64,000 nt of DNA from NCBI RefSeq assembly GCF_000696185.1, contig NZ_KK853997.1:1111695-1175694 (forward strand). Direction: 5' to 3'. The notes beneath the pieces are model-generated. The model was not told the origin of the DNA, did no database searches, and saw only the letters and a list, made by a program, of their open reading frames with translations. Of the stretch, positions 47,723 to 57,230 are shown in pieces; the stretch's first letter is position 1, and the number at the start of each line of letters is the position of its first letter. The position numbers were made by a program, and so were the translations under genes. The stretch comes from Kitasatospora cheerisanensis KCTC 2395 (lineage in GTDB: Bacteria; Actinomycetota; Actinomycetes; Streptomycetales; Streptomycetaceae).

Positions 47723-48175
47723 TCAGCCGCGGTGCTCGGTGTCCCGGACGACGACGACCGGGCAGGGGGCGTGCTGGACGCAGTGCTGGCCGACCGAGCC
47801 GAGCAGCGCGCCGGTGAAGCCGCCGTGGCCGCGGCTGCCGATGACCAGGAGTTCGGCGCCCTCGGCGGCGTCCAGCAGGACGCGGGCCGCGTTGCCGCAC
47901 TGCACCCGGCGGCTGATCGTGACCGGGTGGGCGGGGTCGTTCTCCTCCTCGACGAGCTTGGCGAGGGTCTGCTCGGCGGCGGCGGTGAAGTCCGCGTCGG
48001 TGAGGGTCAGGCCCCAGCCGTAGACGGCCGGGTACTCCCAGGTGATCACCGCCTCCACGGTCGCCCCGGTCAGGGCGGCCTGCCGTACCGCCCAGCGCAG
48101 GGCGGCCCGGGACGAGTCCGAGCCGTCCACGCCCGTCACGATGCGCCGCTCCGCGGTGCTGCCGGTCCCGTTCAT
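47723..48175 (-). CDS. Universal stress protein (UspA family, single domain)
   Basis: 150 residues. The UspA fold with ATP-binding motif G-x2-G-x9-G-S is visible as GSRGHGGFTGALLGSVGQH, and VTGVDGSDSSRAALRWAVRQA at the start. Located 42 nt downstream of the alcohol dehydrogenase gene on the same strand, so the two are probably one operon. Predicted to support survival during growth arrest or low oxygen. Confidence 0.9.
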   Translation of the reverse strand: MNGTGSTAERRIVTGVDGSDSSRAALRWAVRQAALTGATVEAVITWEYPAVYGWGLTLTDADFTAAAEQTLAKLVEEENDPAHPVTISRRVQCGNAARVLLDAAEGAELLVIGSRGHGGFTGALLGSVGQHCVQHAPCPVVVVRDTEHRG

Positions 48176-48217
48176 GGTGGTGTCCTTCCGATCGGTGGGG
48201 TGGTCGGGTGGCGCGGT

Positions 48218-49234
48218 TCAGCCGCGCAGGTCGAAGACGAGGCGGGCGGCGACCTTTCCGTCCAGCACCTCGGTGATGCAGGCGTTGACGTCGTCCAGGC
48301 GGCGGCTCTCCCGGATCACCCGGGTGCGGCCGAGCGCGTGCAGGGCGAAGACCTCGGCGAGGTCCTGGCGGGTGCCGACGATCGAGCCGACCACGCCGGT
48401 GCCGTTCAGCACCGTGTCGAAGACCGGCAGGGTCAGCTCGCCCTCGGCGGGCAGCGCGACCAGCACCAGGGTGCCGCCGCGGCGCAGCGCGGCGTAGGCG
48501 GCGCGGAAGGAGTCGTTGCTGACGGCGAGGGCGATCGCCGCGTCGGCGCCGCCGAGCTTCTGCACCTCGGCGGCGACGTCCTGGGTGCGGGCGTCGATGA
48601 CGTGGTCGGCGCCGAGGTCCCGGGCGAGCTTCAGCTTGTCGTCGGTGACGTCGACGGCGACGGTCTCGGCGCCGAAGATCCGGGCGTACTGGAGGGCGAG
48701 GTGGCCGAGGCCGCCGATGCCGGAGACCAGCACCCGGGTGCCGGGGCGGGCGCCGGAGACCTTGAGCGCCTTGTAGGCGGTGACGCCGGCGCAGGTGAGC
48801 GGTGCGGCGTCCAGCGGGTCGATGCCGTCGGGGACGGGGACGACGTAGTCGCCGTGGGCGACGGCGTACTCGGCGTAGCCGCCGTCGACCGAGTAGCCGC
48901 TGTTGTGCTGGGCCGGGCAGAGCGTCTCCCGGCCGTCGACGCAGTGGTCGCAGCGGCCGCAGGCGTCGGCGAGCCAGGGGATGGCGACCCGCTCGCCGAC
49001 CCGGACGTGCCGGACCAGCTCGCCGGTCGCCTCGACGACGCCGACGCCCTCGTGCCCGGGGACGAACGGCGGGGTCGGCTTGACCGGCCAGTCGCCGCGG
49101 GCGGCGTGGATGTCGGTGTGGCACAGTCCGCAGGCCTCCAGCCGGACCAGCACCTGGTGCGGCGCGGGAGTCGGCACGGGCCGGTCCTCGATGACGAGCG
49201 GTGCGGTGAAATCGCGGACGACGGCGGCCTTCAT
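48218..49234 (-). CDS. Zinc-dependent alcohol dehydrogenase (AdhP-like)
   Basis: 338 residues, medium-chain dehydrogenase/reductase. Catalytic zinc site CGLCHTDIH near residue 37 and GHEGVGVV; structural zinc cysteines CGRCDHCVDGRETLC; NAD-binding GIGGLGHLALQYA. Interconverts primary alcohols and aldehydes with NAD(H). ATG 49234. First gene of a likely two-gene operon with a universal stress protein. A DosR-like box sits about 120 bp upstream, suggesting induction at low oxygen or in dormancy. Confidence 0.93.
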   Translation of the reverse strand: MKAAVVRDFTAPLVIEDRPVPTPAPHQVLVRLEACGLCHTDIHAARGDWPVKPTPPFVPGHEGVGVVEATGELVRHVRVGERVAIPWLADACGRCDHCVDGRETLCPAQHNSGYSVDGGYAEYAVAHGDYVVPVPDGIDPLDAAPLTCAGVTAYKALKVSGARPGTRVLVSGIGGLGHLALQYARIFGAETVAVDVTDDKLKLARDLGADHVIDARTQDVAAEVQKLGGADAAIALAVSNDSFRAAYAALRRGGTLVLVALPAEGELTLPVFDTVLNGTGVVGSIVGTRQDLAEVFALHALGRTRVIRESRRLDDVNACITEVLDGKVAARLVFDLRG

Positions 49235-49353
49235 GGTGTTTCCTGCCCTTCGTACGGCGCCGCGGAGGTCTCCCGTCCGCGCCGGCTTCGCTGTGTCTCC
49301 ATCCCACCGCCCGGGCCCGGCCGTGCGCAGGGGCCGGGCGGGGCATCCGCGGC

Positions 49354-49367
49354 GGGCTGAAGGTCCC
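49354..49367 (-). promoter_or_regulatory. DosR/OsdR-like box upstream of adh
   Basis: On the minus strand reads GGGACCTTCAGCCC, close to the GGGACTTTNGNCCC-type core bound by DevR/DosR in mycobacteria and OsdR in streptomycetes. It lies 120-133 bp before the adh start. Confidence 0.5.
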
Positions 49368-49385
49368 CGGCCCGCGGGCCTTCGG

Positions 49386-50230
49386 TCACCGCGCCGGGTC
49401 GTGCGGGACGACCGCCACCGGGCCGCGGGCGTGGTGCAGGACGGCGTGGGCCAGGTGTCCGAGGTGCGGCGCGGCCATCGGGAGGCCGGGGCGCGGCGGC
49501 CGAGGACCACCAGGGCGGCGCGCTGCGAGGCCTCCAGCAGGGCCCGGGAGGCGCCCCAGCCGGTCGCTTCGGCGACGGTGCGCACCGCGGGGTACGTCTC
49601 CTGCCAGCGGGCGAGGGCGTCCTGGAGGCGGACCGTCTCCGCCTCCACCAGGGCCCGGCGGATCTCCTGCGGTTCGATCGGGGCGTCGGTCCGCAGCGTG
49701 CCGTGCGGTTCGGCGCCGCCCTCCAGGGCCCGCAGCACGGCGCCGCGCCGGGCGGCCTCCGCGAAGGCGAAGCGGAGGACGGCGCCGGACGGCCGCTCGG
49801 CCCGCATGCCGACCACGACCTCGCCGGGGCCGTCCGGGGCGGCGGCGCCCTCCGGCACCAGGACGACGGGGCAGCGGGCCTCGGCGGCGGTGCGCAGCGC
49901 GACGGAGCCGAGCAGCCGGCCGGCTAGCCGGCCGGTACCCCGGGTGCCGAGGACGAGCAGCCCCTGCTTCTCGCCGACGGCGGCCAGCACGGACCACGGC
50001 TCGCCGGGGAGCGTCTCGCACTCGACGTCCAACTCGGGCAGGGCGTGGGCGAGTTCCGCGAGGAGGGCGGTCGCGGGCGCCGGCTGCCCGGCGGCTCCGT
50101 GCCGCCCGAGCGGTGCGACGTGCACCAGCCGGAGGGCGACGCCGCGGCGCAGCGCGTCGGCCGCCGCCCAGCGGGCCGCGGCGGCGCTCTCCTCGGAGCC
50201 GTCGACGCCGGCCACGACGGAATCGCACAT
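49386..50230 (-). CDS. Tandem-domain universal stress protein (frameshifted)
   Basis: About 281 residues with two UspA domains. The first has VVAGVDGSEESAAAARWAAAD and GTRGTGRLAGRLLGSVALR; the second ends with LVVLGRR then, in another frame, PHLGHLAHAVLHHARGPVAVVPHD. The frame changes near 49,490-49,500; one missing base restores the length. Divergent from another tandem UspA gene with DosR-like inverted repeats between them. Confidence 0.85.
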
Positions 50231-50344
50231 GGGGGACCTCCAGGGGGTGCGGGTGGTCCGGGCGGTGGGCGCCCGGCTCGTACTCCGAGCAGCGTCGTCC
50301 CCGCCGGGGGCGCCGGACAGGGGCCGGGCAGCCCTCGACCGGTC

Positions 50345-50383
50345 CCGAAGGTCCCGCGGCCGGGGCTTCGGGACCTTCGGCCC
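50345..50383. promoter_or_regulatory. DosR/OsdR-like inverted repeat between divergent usp genes
   Basis: Perfect 12-bp arms (50345-50356 and 50369-50380, CGGGACCTTCGG). The right arm continues as GGGACCTTCGGCCC (50370-50383), matching the DosR-type core. It lies midway between the divergent usp starts (50230 and 50487), so it could control both. Confidence 0.55.
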
Positions 50384-50486
50384 GGCGGGCGGGCCCGCCG
50401 GCCCTGGGGCCGGGGCGCTCGGGCGGCGAGGCTGGAGGCGAGCCCCGGCTGGCGTGCCGGGGCCGCCCGAGCAGTGGGAGACCGCG

Positions 50487-51341
50487 ATGAGCACGTTCGT
50501 CCTGGCCGGCACCGACGGTTCGGCCGAGAGCACCGCCGCGGTCGGCTGGGCCGCCGAGGAGGCACTGCGCGGCGGCCACGCCCTGCACCTGGTCCACGCC
50601 TGGACCTGGGAGGACGACCTGCACGTCGACGCCGACCGGTCGGCGTCCGTGCGGAGCCTGGCGGAGCGCGCGCTGGCCGACACCGCGCGGCAGGTGCGGG
50701 AGGCCCGTCCCGGACTGGAGGTGCGCACCGGCATCCTGGCCGGCCGCGAGCCGGGGGCCGCGCTGGTCGCCGCCGCGGCGGAGGCCGAGCTGCTGGTGCT
50801 CGGCTCGCTGGGCCTGGGCGCCTTCGAGGGGCTGCTGGTGGGCTCGGTCGGCCTGTTCGCGGCGGCGCGCTGCGAGGTTCCGGTGGTGCTGGTGCGGGCC
50901 GGGCAGCCGGCCCGGCAGGACGGGCCGGGCGCGGCGGAGGTGGTGGTGGCGGTCGACGCGCACGCCCCGGCGGACCAGGTCCTCGACTTCGCGTTCCGGC
51001 AGGCCGCGGCCCGCGGCGCGGTGCTGCGCGCGGTGCACGGCTGGACGCCGCCCCCCGTCTGGGGCTACGCGGGCTGGGTGGCGCCGGCGGCCGAGGCGGA
51101 GCAGTTCCGCGTCCTGGAGGCCGGGCTGCTGCGGCAGGCGCTCGGCGTGTGGCGGGCCAAGTACCCGGAGGTCGCGGTGGTGGAGGACAGCCGGACCGGC
51201 GGTGCGGCCGGCGCGGTCGTGGCGGCCTCGGCCGGCGCCGCGCTGGTGGTGGCGGGCCGCCGCCGGCGCCGGCTGGGCCCGGTCGCGCACGCGGTCGTCC
51301 AGCACGCGCAGGCGCCGGTGGTCGTCGTCCCGCACGACTGA
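50487..51341 (+). CDS. Tandem-domain universal stress protein
   Basis: 284 residues, two UspA domains: first with LAGTDGSAESTAAVGWAAEEA and GSLGLGAFEGLLVGSVGLF (ATP-binding loop), second with VVAVDAHAPADQVLDFAFRQA and VVAGRRRRRLGPVAHAVVQHA. Intact. ATG 50487 with GGGAG upstream. Likely expressed in growth arrest or oxygen limitation along with the other usp genes. Confidence 0.9.
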   Translation: MSTFVLAGTDGSAESTAAVGWAAEEALRGGHALHLVHAWTWEDDLHVDADRSASVRSLAERALADTARQVREARPGLEVRTGILAGREPGAALVAAAAEAELLVLGSLGLGAFEGLLVGSVGLFAAARCEVPVVLVRAGQPARQDGPGAAEVVVAVDAHAPADQVLDFAFRQAAARGAVLRAVHGWTPPPVWGYAGWVAPAAEAEQFRVLEAGLLRQALGVWRAKYPEVAVVEDSRTGGAAGAVVAASAGAALVVAGRRRRRLGPVAHAVVQHAQAPVVVVPHD

Positions 51342-51343
51342 GC

Positions 51344-51423
51344 GCCGGACGCGCGCGGGCCCCGGACGTCGATTCGCGGCCCCACCAACGGACTTGACGG
51401 GCCGCCGGACGCGCGCGGGCCCC
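51344..51423. repeat. 20-bp direct repeat, 60 bp apart
   Basis: GCCGGACGCGCGCGGGCCCC occurs at 51344-51363 and again at 51404-51423 in the space after the usp gene. No coding role visible. Confidence 0.5.
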
Positions 51424-51492
51424 CGCCGACCGGGGGCGGTCGACGGGGGTCCTGGGCTGCGGGTCCTGCGCTGCGGGGCGGGTGCTCCGGGA

Positions 51493-52119
51493 TCAGCCGG
51501 CGACGGCGACGCCGTACAGCCAGAGGCTGTTGACCCGGCTCCGCTCGGTGCTGTTCGGGTACGGGTTGGTGCACGAGGTGCCGGGGCCGCCGCCGGACAT
51601 CAGCTCGCTGCACGGGCCGGAGTAGTGGTCGGGCAGGCCGAGCACGTGGCCGGTCTCGTGGGCGGTGACGCGCAGCGAGCTGTACTGCTGGTTCTGCGCG
51701 TAGTCGAGGAAGATGTAGCCGCGGCCGTGGCCGTCGGTGGAGGCGTAGGAGCCGCGGGAGTCGCTGCCCTCGTAGTAGCGGAAGTCGGCGTTGGTGCCGG
51801 AGCGGAGCTGGACGTTGGCGACCGAGGAGTTCCAGATCTGCGCGCTCTGGGATATGACGGTGCGGAAGGTCGGGGCCTGGCTGGCGTCGTAGGTGACGGT
51901 GACGGCCAGCAGGTAGGGGTTGGCGGCCTGCTTGGCGCGGGCCGACTTCATCACGGCCTCGAAGAACGCCTTGTTGTTGGCGTCCTCGGTGGAGTTGGCG
52001 GCGATGCCCGCGGACGGCGTGTAGCCCTGGGTGGTGGCCGCGGCGGCGGGGACGGCGGCGGTGCCGGCCGCGAGGACCAGCCCGAGGGCGGCGGCGAGCA
52101 CGGTCATGGAGCGGTTCAT
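51493..52119 (-). CDS. snpA: Snapalysin-type small neutral metalloprotease
   Basis: 208-residue precursor, peptidase family M7. Signal peptide, a short propeptide, then the catalytic [17 protein letters not shown] segment with the HExxHxxGxxD zinc site of snapalysins, followed by the Met-turn ELMSGGGPG and a disulfide-forming [11 protein letters not shown] secreted extracellular protease. ATG 52119. Divergent from a LysR regulator, the classical snpA/snpR (mprA/mprR) arrangement. Confidence 0.92.
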   Translation of the reverse strand: MNRSMTVLAAALGLVLAAGTAAVPAAAATTQGYTPSAGIAANSTEDANNKAFFEAVMKSARAKQAANPYLLAVTVTYDASQAPTFRTVISQSAQIWNSSVANVQLRSGTNADFRYYEGSDSRGSYASTDGHGRGYIFLDYAQNQQYSSLRVTAHETGHVLGLPDHYSGPCSELMSGGGPGTSCTNPYPNSTERSRVNSLWLYGVAVAG

Positions 52120-52301
52120 GTGGGGACTCCATTCGCGGGTCCCGGGGCCGTGGGGAGGCCGGCCGGGACGCGGTGACGAGGTGTTGCACCGAGCTTGGGG
52201 CAGGGCGGGCGGGGTGCGGAGATGGCAACCGGCGATAGCCCGGGGCAATACCCTTGCGCAGCCCTTGAGTTGACGGAACGTGGACAGAATTTGACATGCT
52301 C

Positions 52302-52331
52302 TTGGCAGTTCATGGAAGCCCTGGCTATCCT
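52302..52331 (+). promoter_or_regulatory. Candidate promoter of the LysR gene, possibly leaderless
   Basis: TTGGCA (52302-52307), 18-nt spacer, TATCCT (52326-52331), then only 6 nt to the ATG at 52338, with no clear Shine-Dalgarno. This geometry fits a leaderless transcript, common in streptomycetes. Confidence 0.4.
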
Positions 52332-52337
52332 CCCGTG

Positions 52338-53354
52338 ATGGAGCTCGACGTCCGACACCTCCGGGTGCTGTGCGCGATCGCGGACACCGGCAGCGTCCGG
52401 AAGGCCGCCCGTCGGCTCGGCATGACCCAGCCGTCGCTGACCACCCAGCTGCTCCGCATCGAACGCTCCGTCGGCGGACGGCTGTTCACCCGCGAACAGA
52501 CCGGCAGCCGGCCCACCGCGCTCGGCCATTCGGTGCTCTCCCGCGCCCGGCCCGTGATCACCGGAATGGACGCCCTGGTCGCCGCCGCCCGCGCCGAGGC
52601 CGCCGGACCGGGCCGCCGCCGACTGCGGATCGGCAGCGTCGGCAGCCGCGCGGTCGCCGCCTGGCTGCGCCGCATCCACGAGCGGCTGCCGGAGACCGAC
52701 ACCACCATCCACATCGACATCTCGGCGATCGCCCTGATCCAGCTGGTCGCCGCCGAACAGCTCGACATCGCCTTCGTCCACGAGAGCGAGGGCTTCCCGC
52801 TCCAGGTGCCGGCCGGCACCGAGCAGCGGGTGCTGGTCGCCCGCGAACCCCAGTTCGTCGCCCTCGCCGAGACCCACCCCGCCGCCGGCCGGCCGGTGGT
52901 CGCCCTCGCCGACCTCGCCCAGGACACCTGGATGGTCGACCCCACCGCCGACCACGAGTACGCCGCGCTGCGCCGGGTCTTCGCCGAGGCCGGACTCGAC
53001 CCCCACGTCGTCCAGGTCCGGGACAACGCCACCGCCGCCGAACTCGTCGCCTCCGGCGAGGCCGTCCGCCCCTGCCAGCCCACCTCACCGCCCGGCCCCG
53101 GCACCGTCCTGCGACCCGTCCACGGCGACCCGCTCGCCGTCCGGCTGCTGCTCACCTGGCGCCCCGACACCGTCGGCAGCCCGACCCTCGACGGCCTCTG
53201 GGTCGACCTCTGCCGGGCCTACCTCGACCTGGCCTCCGGCAACCCCGCCTACCGCGCCTGGCTGGACCGCCACAACCGCTCCCTGCACACCCTCCTCGCC
53301 CCGCCGGGGCCGCCGGCCCTCTCCCCCACCCAGCCGGCGTCCGGACGGTCATGA
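52338..53354 (+). CDS. LysR-family regulator of the protease gene
   Basis: 338 residues. N-terminal LysR HTH ([46 protein letters not shown]) and a C-terminal effector domain ([43 protein letters not shown]). The divergent neighbour is snapalysin; LysR activators SnpR/MprR control such genes in streptomycetes, so this one probably activates snpA. Binding sites (T-N11-A) not resolved in the 218-bp gap. Confidence 0.88.
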   Translation: MELDVRHLRVLCAIADTGSVRKAARRLGMTQPSLTTQLLRIERSVGGRLFTREQTGSRPTALGHSVLSRARPVITGMDALVAAARAEAAGPGRRRLRIGSVGSRAVAAWLRRIHERLPETDTTIHIDISAIALIQLVAAEQLDIAFVHESEGFPLQVPAGTEQRVLVAREPQFVALAETHPAAGRPVVALADLAQDTWMVDPTADHEYAALRRVFAEAGLDPHVVQVRDNATAAELVASGEAVRPCQPTSPPGPGTVLRPVHGDPLAVRLLLTWRPDTVGSPTLDGLWVDLCRAYLDLASGNPAYRAWLDRHNRSLHTLLAPPGPPALSPTQPASGRS

Positions 53355-53641
53355 GCGAAACCGGACACCTCCTCCGTCCGGCCGTGGGCGAGTTCCGGAT
53401 CACCTGCGAGGACCCGCTCGCACAGCGCGGTGAACTCCCGACCGGCTCTACCGATGATCTTGTCGGTCACCCGAGGCGCGTGCACCGACAACAGCGCCCA
53501 GCGGGCTCCGATCCGGTGGACCGTGCCGAGGAGGAAGATCCGACACGGACGGACCAGCCTCGGGCCCGGTCGGCGCCCGACGCCCCCCTTGGGACGCGAA
53601 AATGCCCGGACGGCACCATCCGGCGCCCTCGGAGGAACTGA

Positions 53642-54031
53642 ATGAATCTGCATCGCCCGGCCGCGACACTCATGGCGGCCACTGCCCTGCTGCTCTGCAG
53701 CCCCGCCCACGCCTCGGCGGACGACGGGAAGGCGCAGCGGGAAAAGGTCGTCACCTGCGTCAACGCGGAGATGGAGAAGGAGAACGCCGCGCGGAAAGGG
53801 GAAGGGCACCTCACCGCTGCCCAGCTCAGGGCGCTCGAGCGGATCGTCGACGCCGAAGTCATGAACGGCCCGCTGGGGAAGACCTCGGCCGAGGAGCAGC
53901 AGAAGCTCCTGAAGCGGATCGAGAGCGCGGCCAAGCAGGACAAGGACCTGAAGGACATCCCCACGGCGACCATCGACAGGATCCTGCTGGAGCTCAAGGA
54001 GAAGGGGGCGTACTGCGAGAACCAGAAGTGA
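53642..54031 (+). CDS. Small secreted protein with two cysteines
   Basis: 129 residues. ATG 53642 with GGAGGAACT upstream; signal peptide ending near AHA-SA; mature part highly charged and helical (Lys/Glu-rich) with only two cysteines (VTCVNAE and AYCENQK), likely one disulfide closing the domain. Family not recognised. Confidence 0.6.
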   Translation: MNLHRPAATLMAATALLLCSPAHASADDGKAQREKVVTCVNAEMEKENAARKGEGHLTAAQLRALERIVDAEVMNGPLGKTSAEEQQKLLKRIESAAKQDKDLKDIPTATIDRILLELKEKGAYCENQK

Positions 54032-54093
54032 CGTCGGCGGCTTCGCGCCCGGCGGCATCCACAACCGTCCGGCGGCTCGGCGGTGCCCGGGGG

Positions 54094-54160
54094 CTCGAAG
54101 TCGAAGCGGCAGCCGGCGTCCCACTCGGAGCGCTGGTTGCCGTGGGCGGGGATGCCGCCG
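54094..54160 (-). pseudogene. 67-bp remnant duplicated from the FMN reductase-like gene
   Basis: Identical to 56442-56508, the C-terminal coding end (GGIPAHGNQRSEWDAGCRFDFE) of the gene at 56424. No other part of that gene is present here. A leftover of a duplication or recombination event. The surrounding 54032-54342 carries no other credible gene. Confidence 0.75.
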
Positions 54161-54342
54161 ACGAACCGGTGCCGAGGACGACGTCGCGGCCGGCCGAGCG
54201 CAGCCGTTCGCTCGCGTCGACGGCCGCGGGGATCTCCCGGACGCCCGTCATGCCCCCACGGCCTGCCGCCGCCTCCCCCTCCCGCCCCCGGTAGGCCGCC
54301 GGCGATCGCGGGGGCGGGTCCGATCGGGTGAAGGGACAATGG

Positions 54343-55245
54343 ATGCACGCGGCGGCAGGACCGCCGCCCGCTGTCCGCCGCCCGTCAGCCGAGGCCGTGC
54401 TGGAGCCGCCCGTGAGCCGTCGCCGTCCCCCGTCGCACCCGGCCGGTGCGCACGAACTGCTGGGCAAGCTCGGCGAGCTCACCGCCCGGGCGCTGGAGCA
54501 CGCCGAACTCCAGCGGGCCCGGGTCGAACTCGCCATGGCGCTCCAGCGCGAGCTGCTCCCGGCCGCGCTGCCGAGCCTGCCCGGGCTGCGGACCGCCGCC
54601 CGGTACGCGCCCGCGCGCAACGGCCTGGACATCGGCGGCGACTGGTACGACGGCTTCCGGCTGCCGGACGGGACGCTCGGGCTGACCATCGGCGACGTGC
54701 AGGGCCACGACGTCGAGGCGGCCGTGTTCATGGGCCAGGTCCGGATCGGCCTGCGGGCGCTGGCCACCGCGGCGAGCGACCCCGGCGAGGTGCTGGCCCG
54801 GACCAACGAACTGCTGCTGTCCCTGCCCGACAGCCTCTTCGCCACCTGCTGCTTCCTCCGCTTCGACCCCGCCACCCACGAACTGTCCGTCGCCCGGGCC
54901 GGCCACGTCCCGGCGATCTGGGCCACCGCCGACGGCCGGTCCGGGATCGAGGACACCGAGAACGCCGACGAGGTGGGGCTGCCGCTCGGCATCGAACCCG
55001 GCGAGGTGTACCCGGTGACGCGGCGGCGCCTGTCGGGGACGGAAGCGGTCGTCCTGGTGACCGACGGCGTGGTGGAAGGGCCCGCGTTCCCGCTCGACAC
55101 CGGGCTGGAGCACGTCCTGCGGCGGGTGCGCGCGGGAGTGGGTGCGGAGCCCGGGGAGCTGGCCGGCCAGGTGCTGGAGGTCGCCGACCTCACCGGGCAC
55201 CAGGACGACGCCGCCGTCCTGGTGCTCTGCCACGGCGGACCGTGA
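54343..55245 (+). CDS. PP2C-type (RsbU/SpoIIE) protein serine phosphatase
   Basis: 300 residues. Short N-terminal helix, then the PPM/SpoIIE domain: LQRELLPAALPSLPGLRTAARYAPA, GGDWYDGFRLPDG (metal Asp pair), GDVQGHDVEAAVFMGQ and TDGVVEGP, DDAAVLVL. Dephosphorylates anti-sigma-antagonist proteins in partner-switching stress pathways. No sensor domain of its own; the MASE1 membrane protein gene next door may supply sensing. ATG 54343 after AAGGGA; GTG 54328 is an alternative. Confidence 0.88.
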   Translation: MHAAAGPPPAVRRPSAEAVLEPPVSRRRPPSHPAGAHELLGKLGELTARALEHAELQRARVELAMALQRELLPAALPSLPGLRTAARYAPARNGLDIGGDWYDGFRLPDGTLGLTIGDVQGHDVEAAVFMGQVRIGLRALATAASDPGEVLARTNELLLSLPDSLFATCCFLRFDPATHELSVARAGHVPAIWATADGRSGIEDTENADEVGLPLGIEPGEVYPVTRRRLSGTEAVVLVTDGVVEGPAFPLDTGLEHVLRRVRAGVGAEPGELAGQVLEVADLTGHQDDAAVLVLCHGGP

Positions 55246-55342
55246 CGGCGCCCGGCAGCGGCGGGTGACCGCAGCGGATCCGACCGTCCCGGCCCGCCCT
55301 CCGGGCGTGTCACGGCCGGGCCCGGCGGCGGCGTGCGATGAG

Positions 55343-56345
55343 ATGGCTGCTGTGCTGCGCAACGCGAAGGCCCGAGAGACCGCGGTGGCCGGCTTGTCGA
55401 TCCTCGGCGTCGCGCTCGTGTACTGGGCGGGGGCCGGCTCGGCCTGCTGACGCAGGTCGTCGTGGGCGGCGTCCACGTCACCCCGCTGTGGCCGCCGACC
55501 GGCGTCGCCGTGGCCGGCCTGCTGCTGCTCGGCCTGCGCGTGTGGCCCGGGATCGCGCTCGGCGCCCTGCTGGTCATCGCGGGGTTCGGAGCGATCACCC
55601 CCGCCTCCTTCGGCATCGCGGCGGGCAACACGCTCGCCCCGGTGGTGGCCGTCCTGCTGCTGGCCCGGGTGGGCTTCCGGGTCGAGCTCGACCGGCTGCG
55701 GGACGGGGTGGCGCTGGTCTTCCTGGGCGCGCTCGCCTCCACGCTGATCAGTGCGAGCGCCGCCTGCCTGATCCTGGTGTCCGAGGGCGCGCTGGCCGCG
55801 CACCAGTTCTGGCCCGCCTGGACGGCGTGGTGGACGGGTGACGCGATGGGCGTGCTGGTGGTCACCCCGCTGCTGCTGGCGGTGCGCGCCGCCCGGATGC
55901 CCCGCGACGTACCGCTGCGCCGCTGGGCCGAGGCCCTCGGCCTGGTGGCGGTCACCGCCGTCACGGTGTTCACGGCGACCCGCAGCCCGCTCTCCCTGCT
56001 CTTCCTGGTGCTGCCGGTGGTGATGTGGGCGGCGCTGCGCTTCCAGTTGCTCGGCGCCGCGCCGTGCGTCCTGGTGGTGTCCGTCTTCGCCGTTCCCGCC
56101 GCCGTCGGTCACGTCGGCCCGTTCGCCGACCACAGCCTGCTCGCCGTGATGGTCCAGTTGCAGGCCCTCAACGGCGTCGCCGCCCTGACCGGACTGCTGC
56201 TCGCCGCGGTCACTGCCGAACGCGAGAACACCCTCGCCACCATCGAGCAGGCGTGCATCGCCCTCGCCGAGGTGGTGAACCGCCTCGCCCCGGCGAGGCC
56301 GACGTCCCCTGGCCGCCCCCCGCCGACCGCCGCCGCCCCGACTGA
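55343..56345 (+). CDS. MASE1-domain integral membrane sensor (two frameshifts)
   Basis: About 334 residues if repaired. Eight or so helices of the MASE1 sensor fold (VHVTPLWPPTGVAVAGLLLLG, ASFGIAAGNTLAPVVAVLL, FWPAWTAWWTGDAMGVLVVTPLLL). The frame shifts near 55,430 and near 56,290; two missing bases, both beside G/C runs, restore a multiple of three. The short C-terminal tail has no output domain. MASE1 usually feeds a linked kinase, GGDEF or PP2C domain; here the PP2C is encoded separately just upstream. Confidence 0.7.
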
Positions 56346-56423
56346 CGGCCGACCGCCGTACGACGCCGTCCGGCCCGCCGACCGCCCGGGCGGGCCGGAC
56401 CACCACAGGTCCGGCGAAGGGCC

Positions 56424-57128
56424 CTACCGGTGCTCGGGGTTCTCGAAGTCGAAGCGGCAGCCGGCGTCCCACTCGGAGCGCTGGTTGCCGTGGGCGGGGA
56501 TGCCGCCGGCGTCCTTGAGCAGGCGGGCCAGGTGGAGCTGGTTCCAGGTCATGAAGGTGGTGTTGCGGTTGGTGAAGTCGTTCTCCGGCCCGCCGGAGCC
56601 CTCGTCCAGATAGGACGGGCCGGGGCCGGCCGGCCCCACCCAGCCGGCGTCGGCCTGCGGCGGGACGGTGAAGCCGAGGTGCTGGAGGCTGTAGAGGACG
56701 TTCATCGCGCAGTGCTTCGCGCCGTCCTCGTTCCCGGTGATCAGGCAGCCGCCGACCCGGCCGTAGTAGGCGTACTGGCCGCGGTCGTTGAGGATCGCCG
56801 AGCAGGCGTACAGGCGCTCGATCACCTGCTTCATGACGGAGGAGTTGTCGCCGAGCCAGACCGGTCCGGCCAGGGTGAGGATGTCGGCGTTCATGATCTG
56901 GGAGTAGAGGACGGGCCACTCGTCGGTGTCCCAGCCGTGCTCGGTCATGTCGGGCCAGACGCCGGTGGCGATGTCGTGGTCGACGGCGCGGATCTCCTCG
57001 ACCTGGACGCCCTGGCGGCGCAGGATGCCGGCGCTGATGTCGATCAGGCCCTGGGTGTTGCTGCGCTCGGGCGAGCGCTTGAGCGTGCAGTTGAGGAAGA
57101 CCGCCCGCAGGTCGGTGTAGGTGGTCAT
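56424..57128 (-). CDS. Flavodoxin-fold NAD(P)H-dependent oxidoreductase
   Basis: 234 residues. LNCTLKRSPERSNTQGLID is the FMN phosphate-binding loop; WLGDNSSVMKQVIERL and YYGRVGGCLITGNEDGAK fit NADPH-dependent FMN reductase/WrbA-like proteins. Probably reduces quinones or flavins with NAD(P)H. ATG 57128. Its last 67 coding bases are duplicated at 54094. Next gene in the same direction is the P1B ATPase. Confidence 0.82.
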   Translation of the reverse strand: MTTYTDLRAVFLNCTLKRSPERSNTQGLIDISAGILRRQGVQVEEIRAVDHDIATGVWPDMTEHGWDTDEWPVLYSQIMNADILTLAGPVWLGDNSSVMKQVIERLYACSAILNDRGQYAYYGRVGGCLITGNEDGAKHCAMNVLYSLQHLGFTVPPQADAGWVGPAGPGPSYLDEGSGGPENDFTNRNTTFMTWNQLHLARLLKDAGGIPAHGNQRSEWDAGCRFDFENPEHR

Positions 57129-57230
57129 CGCCGTCCGTTCCGTGCGCCCGTGACAGGGGGGAACCCATCGCACCACGCCCGCGCCGGGGCGGCGGCCCCG
57201 GCGCGCCGGACGGCGGCGGATGACGGCCCG

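Noticed and set aside
54241..54260. ATG on the - strand at 54251 starting a short frame that runs into the 67-bp remnant
   Set aside because: No ribosome site, no recognisable domain, and the frame differs from the one coding the remnant.
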